Of a DNA stretch of 64,000 nucleotides, positions 58,984 through 64,000 are shown piece after piece; positions within the stretch are counted from its first letter, which is position 1; the number at the start of each line of letters is the position of its first letter. The DNA lies in contig CAYXMQ010000002.1 of assembly GCA_964466195.1 (NCBI GenBank), positions 214,827 to 278,826 of the forward strand, read 5' to 3'. This stretch comes from PFJX01 sp964466195. GTDB lineage: Bacteria; Pseudomonadota; Gammaproteobacteria; Burkholderiales; Thiobacillaceae. The notes under the pieces were generated by a model. That model searched no databases. It was not told the origin of the DNA and saw nothing but the letters and a program-made list of their open reading frames with translations. Both the position numbers and the translations under genes were made by a program.

Positions 58984-59460
58984 TTAAACGTAGTGGACGT
59001 CTACGATCTCGTAATGGCGCAAGCCGCCCGGCGCATGCACATCGGCGACATCGCCGGCGTACTTGCCGATCAAAGCACGCGCGATGGGCGAGCTGACGGA
59101 AATCTTGCCTTCCTTGATATCGGCTTCATCGTCCCCGACGATCTGGTATTTGACCTCGTCACCGGTTTCGGCATCAACCAACTCCACGGTGGCGCCAAAC
59201 ACGACGCGGCCTTCGACGTCGAGATGGCGTGGATCAATGATCTGCGCATTGGCAAGCTTGCCTTCAAGGTCCTTGATGCGTCCCTCGATGAAACCTTGTT
59301 TTTCCTTTGCCGCATCGTATTCGGCGTTTTCAGAAAGATCGCCGTGCGAGCGCGCTTCTGCAATGGCGGCGATGACACTGGGGCGCTCGACGCTCTTCAA
59401 ACGTTGCAACTCATTGCGCAGTTTTTCCGCGCCGACCACCGTCAGAGGGACTTTTATCAT
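58984..59460 (-). CDS. greA: Transcription elongation factor GreA
   Basis: 158-aa factor that rescues backtracked RNA polymerase by stimulating transcript cleavage. An N-terminal coiled coil carries the acidic tip (ARSHGDLSENAEYDAAKEKQ, about residues 36-55) and the C-terminal globular domain has SPIARALIGKYAGDVADVHA. It lies 16 bp after carB. Confidence 0.97.
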   Translation of the reverse strand: MIKVPLTVVGAEKLRNELQRLKSVERPSVIAAIAEARSHGDLSENAEYDAAKEKQGFIEGRIKDLEGKLANAQIIDPRHLDVEGRVVFGATVELVDAETGDEVKYQIVGDDEADIKEGKISVSSPIARALIGKYAGDVADVHAPGGLRHYEIVDVHYV

Positions 59461-59476
59461 TTGGCGTAACCTCGGT

Positions 59477-62400
59477 TTAGTGCAGACGCTTGTGCAGCTC
59501 TTGCAGCGAATAGACGGTGATTTCCCGGCGCTCCTGCATGCCTAGACATGCTGCCTTGCCACCCGCCAGCGTCGTGAAATAGGGAATGTTCTGGGTCAGC
59601 GCGGCGGCGCGGATTGCAAAGGAATCCTTTACTGCGCGCTTGTCCTCGACCACATTGATGATCAGCTGGATTTCACGGTTCTTGATCATGTCGACAATGT
59701 GCGGCCGACCTTCCGCCACTTTGTTGACACGCGTAACCGGTACGCCCGCTGCCTCGATCGCCTTGGCCGTACCGCGTGTGGCAAACAACTTGAAGCCTAA
59801 ATCATGCAGATCGGCGGCGATCTCGGCGACATGCGGATGCTCAGGATTGCGCACGGAAACGAACACATTGCCTTCCCGCGGCAACTTGACGCTCGCTGCG
59901 TACTGCGATTTCAAAAAGGCTTCGCCGAAGCTCTCGCCCACACCCATCACCTCGCCAGTCGATTTCATTTCCGGCCCGAGCAAGGGATCGACGCCCGGGA
60001 ATTTTCGGAACGGGAAAACGGCTTCCTTGACCGAAAAATAGGGCGGCACGATTTCGCGCACGGCGCCTTGCGACTTCAGCGAGATCCCAGTCATGCAACG
60101 TGCTGCAATCTTGGCTAGCGGGCGTCCTGTGGCTTTGGAGACATAAGGCACAGTCCGCGACGCTCGCGGATTGACCTCGAGCACATAGACCACCGCCTCG
60201 TCGCCATGTCCCTTGATCGCAAACTGAACATTCATCAAACCCACGACCCCAAGCGCCTTGGCCATCGCGACTGTTTGCTGACGCAAAATGTCCTGGATTG
60301 CCGGCGACAAACTATAGGGCGGCAGCGAGCAGGCGGAATCACCGGAGTGCACGCCCGCCTGTTCGATATGCTCCATGATGCCGCCGAGCAAAACATCTTC
60401 GCCGTCGCAAAGCGCATCGACATCGACCTCGATCGCGTCGTTTAGAAAGCGATCGAGCAGAACCGGGGAGTCGTTGGAAACCTTGACCGCTTCGCGCATA
60501 TACCGCTGCAAATCGGCCTCCTCACGCACGATCTCCATCGCACGGCCACCCAGCACATAGGAAGGGCGCACAACCAGTGGATAGCCTATCTCGGCAGCCA
60601 GGCGCAGAGCTTCATCTTCCGCGCGAGCCGTTCGGTTGGGCGGCTGCAGCAAGCCAAGCTCATTGATCATGCGCTGAAACCGTTCACGATCTTCAGCACG
60701 ATCGATGGCATCGGGCGTGGTTCCGATGATGGGTACGCCATACTTCTCCAAATCGCGCGCCAGTTTCAGCGGCGTCTGGCCGCCATATTGCACAATGACC
60801 CCCACCGGCTTTTCAATGCGCACGATTTCCAGCACATCTTCCAACGTCAACGGTTCGAAATAGAGACGATCAGAGGTGTCGAAGTCGGTAGACACCGTCT
60901 CCGGGTTGCAGTTAACCATGATGGTTTCATAACCGTCCTCACGCATGGCAAGCGCAGCATGGACGCAGCAATAGTCGAACTCGATGCCCTGCCCAATGCG
61001 ATTCGGCCCGCCGCCAAGGACCATGATCTTTTTGCGATCGGTGGGTTGCGACTCGCATTCCTCTTCATAAGTGGAATACAAATAAGCCGTGGATGTGGCG
61101 AATTCGGCTGCGCACGTGTCCACCCGCTTGTATACCGGGTGCACTGCCAACTGCCAGCGCCGCGCGCGTACAGCGTGCTGATCGGTAGCCAGCAACTTGG
61201 CCAGACGACGATCCGAAAAACCATTGCGCTTTAAGGCGAACAGTTCTTCGCCAGCCAGGCTTGCAAGATCACGACCTCTCAACGCCTCCTCTTGCCTAAC
61301 CAAATCTTCAATCTGGGCAAGGAACCAGGGATCGATCTTGGTGATTCCCTGGATGTCGGCAAAACTCATGCCCAGCCGAAATGCGTCGGCGACGTACCAG
61401 AGTCGTTCCGCGCCCGGATTACCCATTTCCGCTTTCACTTCGTCGACGTCGATGGACTTTTCATCCAGGCCATCCACCCCTGTTTCCAGGCCGCGCAGGG
61501 CCTTCTGCAAAGATTCCTGCATCGTCCGACCGATCGACATCACCTCGCCGACCGACTTCATTTGCGTCGTCAGACGATCGTTGGCCTGAGGGAATTTCTC
61601 GAATGCAAAACGCGGTATCTTGGTGACCACATAGTCAATCGACGGTTCAAAGGAAGCCGGAGTGGCGCCGCCGGTAATCTCATTCTTCAATTCGTCCAGC
61701 GTATATCCGACAGCCAGCTTGGCGGCCACCTTGGCAATCGGGAAACCGGTTGCTTTTGAAGCCAGCGCCGAAGAGCGGGAAACGCGCGGGTTCATCTCGA
61801 TCACAACAATGCGACCATTGTCCGGATTGATCGCAAACTGGACATTGGAACCGCCGGTATCAACACCGATTTCGCGCAGAACCGCAATGGAAGCATTGCG
61901 CAAGAGCTGGTATTCGCGATCCGTCAGCGTCTGGGCCGGAGCAACCGTAATCGAATCACCCGTATGCACACCCATCGGATCGAGGTTCTCAATGGAGCAG
62001 ATGATGATGCAATTGTCGGCACGATCCCGGACCACCTCCATCTCGAATTCTTTCCAGCCGATCAAGGATTCCTCAATCAATAACTCGCGGGTAGGCGACG
62101 CCTCCAGACCGCCTTCACAGATCGTGACGAATTCCTCCATATTGTAGGCAATGCCGCCACCGCTCCCCCCCATCGTGAAGGAGGGCCTGATGATGGTTGG
62201 AAAGCCGATACCGGCCTGGATTTGCATGGCCTCTTCCAGGCTATGCGCCAGAGAAGAGCGAGGATTCGCAAGCCCGATGCGTGACATGGCTTGTTTGAAT
62301 TTTTCGCGATCTTCGGCTTTATCAATGGCCTCCCGCGAAGCGCCGATCAACTCAACATTGTATTTTTCGAGCACGCCAAACTTCGCCAGATCAAGGGCGC

Positions 62401-62692
62401 AGTTCAATGCCGTCTGCCCTCCCATGGTGGGAAGAATGGCATCTGGCCGCTCTTTCTCAAGGATCCGTTCCACTGTCTGCCAGTTGATCGGCTCGATGTA
62501 GGTCGCATCCGCCATATCCGGGTCAGTCATGATCGTAGCGGGATTTGAATTCACCAGAATGACGCGATAACCCTCTTCCTTCAGCGCCTTGCAAGCTTGC
62601 GCGCCGGAATAGTCGAACTCGCATGCCTGGCCGATGATGATCGGCCCCGCGCCGATGATCAGGACAGAATTAATGTCGGTACGCTTAGGCAT
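59477..62692 (-). CDS. carB: Carbamoyl-phosphate synthase, large subunit
   Basis: 1071-aa enzyme making carbamoyl phosphate from bicarbonate, ammonia (delivered by CarA) and two ATP, for arginine and pyrimidines. Two homologous ATP-grasp halves are visible (N-half INPDNGRIVVIEMNPRVSRS, C-half AVVYVLEVNPRASRTVPYVS) and the C-terminal allosteric MGS-like domain (FATRGTAKAIEAAGVPV). Length equals the E. coli enzyme. Its start overlaps the carA end by 8 bp. Confidence 0.98.
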   Translation of the reverse strand: MPKRTDINSVLIIGAGPIIIGQACEFDYSGAQACKALKEEGYRVILVNSNPATIMTDPDMADATYIEPINWQTVERILEKERPDAILPTMGGQTALNCALDLAKFGVLEKYNVELIGASREAIDKAEDREKFKQAMSRIGLANPRSSLAHSLEEAMQIQAGIGFPTIIRPSFTMGGSGGGIAYNMEEFVTICEGGLEASPTRELLIEESLIGWKEFEMEVVRDRADNCIIICSIENLDPMGVHTGDSITVAPAQTLTDREYQLLRNASIAVLREIGVDTGGSNVQFAINPDNGRIVVIEMNPRVSRSSALASKATGFPIAKVAAKLAVGYTLDELKNEITGGATPASFEPSIDYVVTKIPRFAFEKFPQANDRLTTQMKSVGEVMSIGRTMQESLQKALRGLETGVDGLDEKSIDVDEVKAEMGNPGAERLWYVADAFRLGMSFADIQGITKIDPWFLAQIEDLVRQEEALRGRDLASLAGEELFALKRNGFSDRRLAKLLATDQHAVRARRWQLAVHPVYKRVDTCAAEFATSTAYLYSTYEEECESQPTDRKKIMVLGGGPNRIGQGIEFDYCCVHAALAMREDGYETIMVNCNPETVSTDFDTSDRLYFEPLTLEDVLEIVRIEKPVGVIVQYGGQTPLKLARDLEKYGVPIIGTTPDAIDRAEDRERFQRMINELGLLQPPNRTARAEDEALRLAAEIGYPLVVRPSYVLGGRAMEIVREEADLQRYMREAVKVSNDSPVLLDRFLNDAIEVDVDALCDGEDVLLGGIMEHIEQAGVHSGDSACSLPPYSLSPAIQDILRQQTVAMAKALGVVGLMNVQFAIKGHGDEAVVYVLEVNPRASRTVPYVSKATGRPLAKIAARCMTGISLKSQGAVREIVPPYFSVKEAVFPFRKFPGVDPLLGPEMKSTGEVMGVGESFGEAFLKSQYAASVKLPREGNVFVSVRNPEHPHVAEIAADLHDLGFKLFATRGTAKAIEAAGVPVTRVNKVAEGRPHIVDMIKNREIQLIINVVEDKRAVKDSFAIRAAALTQNIPYFTTLAGGKAACLGMQERREITVYSLQELHKRLH

Positions 62693-63827
62693 GGGTCGCC
62701 CTGTTTTCTAGCATCAGCTTGATGAATCGATCGAACAAGTAGCTCACGTCATGCGGGCCGGGACTGGCTTCGGGATGGCCCTGAAAACTGAATGCGGGGA
62801 CATCCGTTCGTTCGATGCCCTGCAGAGAGCCGTCGAATAAAGAAATGTGCGTGACACGCAAATACTCAGGCAAGTTGGCCGCATCCACGGCAAAACCATG
62901 ATTCTGGCTGGTAATCATCACGCGCTTGCTATCCAGATCTTGAACAGGATGATTGCCGCCGTGGTGGCCGAATTTCATCTTAACGGTACGGGCACCCGAC
63001 GCTAACCCAAGTAACTGATGACCCAGGCAGATACCGTAGGTGGGTATACGCGCGGCCAGGATTTCTTTGATTGCACGAATTGCGTAGTCACAAGGCTCGG
63101 GATCGCCCGGGCCATTCGACAGAAAAACACCATCCGGGCGCATCGCCAGAACATCGGCAGAAGAAGTCTGCGCCGGCACGACAGTCACTTTGCAGCCTCG
63201 GCTAGTGAGCATGCGCAAAATGTTGCGCTTGACGCCGAAATCGTAAGCGACCACATGAAACTGCTCAGAGGTTGCGACAGCGAATCCCTTACCTAACGCC
63301 CACTCACCCTCAGTCCATGCGTGCGCGGCTGAGCAAGTCACTTCTTTTGCAAGATCTTGCCCACTCATGCTCGGGCAGGAACGAGCGTGCTGCAAGGCGA
63401 CAGTTGCATCAATGCTCCCGACCATGACGCAACCATTTTGTGCGCCTTTTTCGCGCAACAGGCGCGTGAGCTTTCGAGTGTCGATGCCTGCAATGGCTAC
63501 CACATTCCGCGCTGCCAAATAGGAGGACAAGGACTCGTTCATGCGAAAGTTGCTTGGCAACAAAGGCAGATCACGAATAACCAACCCGGATGCATGAATG
63601 CGCGAAGATTCAGCGTCTTCAGCATTGGTTCCAACATTACCGATATGCGGGTAGGTCAGCGTGACGATCTGTCGGCAATAAGATGGATCCGTCAGGATTT
63701 CCTGATAACCGGTAATCGAAGTATTGAAAACCACTTCACCGACACCGACCCCATCAGCGCCAATTCCGTAGCCACGAAACACGGTGCCGTCGGCTAACAC
63801 TAAAATTGCAGGCACGAACGCAGACAA
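62685..63827 (-). CDS. carA: Carbamoyl-phosphate synthase, small (glutaminase) subunit
   Basis: 380-aa subunit that hydrolyses glutamine and channels ammonia to CarB. The amidotransferase triad is clear: Cys in TYGICLGHQLLGLASG, His and Glu in FQGHPEASPGPHD. The start is uncertain: a TTG at 63827 has AGGGG 5 nt upstream, while an in-frame GTG at 63815 (VPAILVLADGTVF) fits the usual family start. A promoter and a hairpin-bearing leader of about 65 nt precede it. Confidence 0.95.
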   Translation of the reverse strand: MSAFVPAILVLADGTVFRGYGIGADGVGVGEVVFNTSITGYQEILTDPSYCRQIVTLTYPHIGNVGTNAEDAESSRIHASGLVIRDLPLLPSNFRMNESLSSYLAARNVVAIAGIDTRKLTRLLREKGAQNGCVMVGSIDATVALQHARSCPSMSGQDLAKEVTCSAAHAWTEGEWALGKGFAVATSEQFHVVAYDFGVKRNILRMLTSRGCKVTVVPAQTSSADVLAMRPDGVFLSNGPGDPEPCDYAIRAIKEILAARIPTYGICLGHQLLGLASGARTVKMKFGHHGGNHPVQDLDSKRVMITSQNHGFAVDAANLPEYLRVTHISLFDGSLQGIERTDVPAFSFQGHPEASPGPHDVSYLFDRFIKLMLENRATHA

Positions 63828-63852
63828 AATTACCCCTGGTCCAGATGTGACA

Positions 63853-63880
63853 AGCGGGACAGGCTCGCGCCCATCCCGCT
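63853..63880 (-). promoter_or_regulatory. Leader hairpin of carAB
   Basis: 7-bp perfect stem AGCGGGA/TCCCGCT with a 14-nt GC-rich loop in the untranslated leader of carA, between the promoter and the start codon. It may affect expression; no leader peptide or T-run follows, so ordinary attenuation is not shown. Confidence 0.5.
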
Positions 63881-63899
63881 CAATTGAAAAATATGCGCA

Positions 63900-63928
63900 A
63901 GTATACGTTTACGATAGCGGCGGCTCAA
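63900..63928 (-). promoter_or_regulatory. Sigma-70 promoter of carAB
   Basis: Minus strand TTGAGC (63923-63928), 17 bp, TATACT (63900-63905), with matches of 4 of 6 and 5 of 6 to consensus. It is the only good promoter in the 173 bp upstream of carA. Confidence 0.75.
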
Positions 63929-63955
63929 GCACCGCCTGATTCGGCACTGCCACAC

Positions 63956-63987
63956 AAAAAGCAAACGCCCCTAAATAGGGGCGTTTG
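63956..63987 (-). terminator. Rho-independent terminator of a gene beyond the right edge
   Basis: 12-bp stem CAAACGCCCCTA/TAGGGGCGTTTG with AA between the arms, followed on the minus strand by GCTTTTT. It ends a minus-strand transcript coming from outside the window and insulates carAB. Confidence 0.88.
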
Positions 63988-64000
63988 GAGGTAAGGGAGT

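Overview
The window looks like core chromosome of a GC-rich, Gram-negative, flagellated betaproteobacterium that oxidises reduced sulfur, probably a Thiobacillus- or Sulfuricella-like member of the Nitrosomonadales. The lineage is inferred from protein character and gene order: tpiA-secG-tRNA-Leu-nuoA-N, carAB-greA-DUF4149 and rlmE-ftsH-folP-glmM. The sulfur metabolism is inferred from a sat-aprB-aprA operon. Coding density is high. No insertion sequence, integrase, CRISPR array or rRNA was seen, and no gene-free gap exceeds 300 bp.

Layout. 0-3 kb: B12-dependent ribonucleotide reductase nrdJ, with a tandem NrdR-box pair in front. 3-7.7 kb: xth, aroB, dgt, a zinc-ribbon membrane protein, an FMN reductase and a small hypothetical. 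7.9-11.8 kb: sat-aprB-aprA (minus strand), which converts sulfite to sulfate with ATP formation. 12-14 kb: a lipoprotein, a DUF6499/DUF2285 protein and sixA. 14-20.5 kb: a chemotaxis operon (cheV-cheV-cheY-cheZ-cheA-EAL/HDOD) behind a near-perfect sigma-28 promoter, divergent from 20.6-28 kb fleS-fleR-fliE-fliF-fliG-fliH-fliI. 28-42.5 kb: the complete 14-gene nuoA-N operon with its own sigma-70 promoter, preceded by tpiA-secG-tRNA-Leu(GAG). 44-47.1 kb: a PlcP-like metallophosphoesterase and two family-4 glycosyltransferases. 47.2-49.3 kb: an unusual pyruvate kinase-like gene with a small partner. 49.4-53.2 kb: pstSCAB. 53.3-64 kb: glmM, folP, ftsH, rlmE, yhbY, a DUF4149 protein, greA, carB and carA.

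The most interesting structure is a probable phosphate-starvation island at about 44-53.2 kb. Three transcription units there each carry a PhoB-box-like 7-4-7 direct repeat with a -10-like hexamer exactly 10 nt downstream: the plcP-like/glycosyltransferase cassette, the pyruvate kinase-like gene with its 85-aa partner, and pstSCAB. This suggests a coordinated response: phosphate uptake, replacement of phospholipids by glycolipids, and a glycolytic enzyme variant.

Start codons were chosen by ribosome-binding site and family length. Several differ from the longest open frame, and these cases are noted in the entries.
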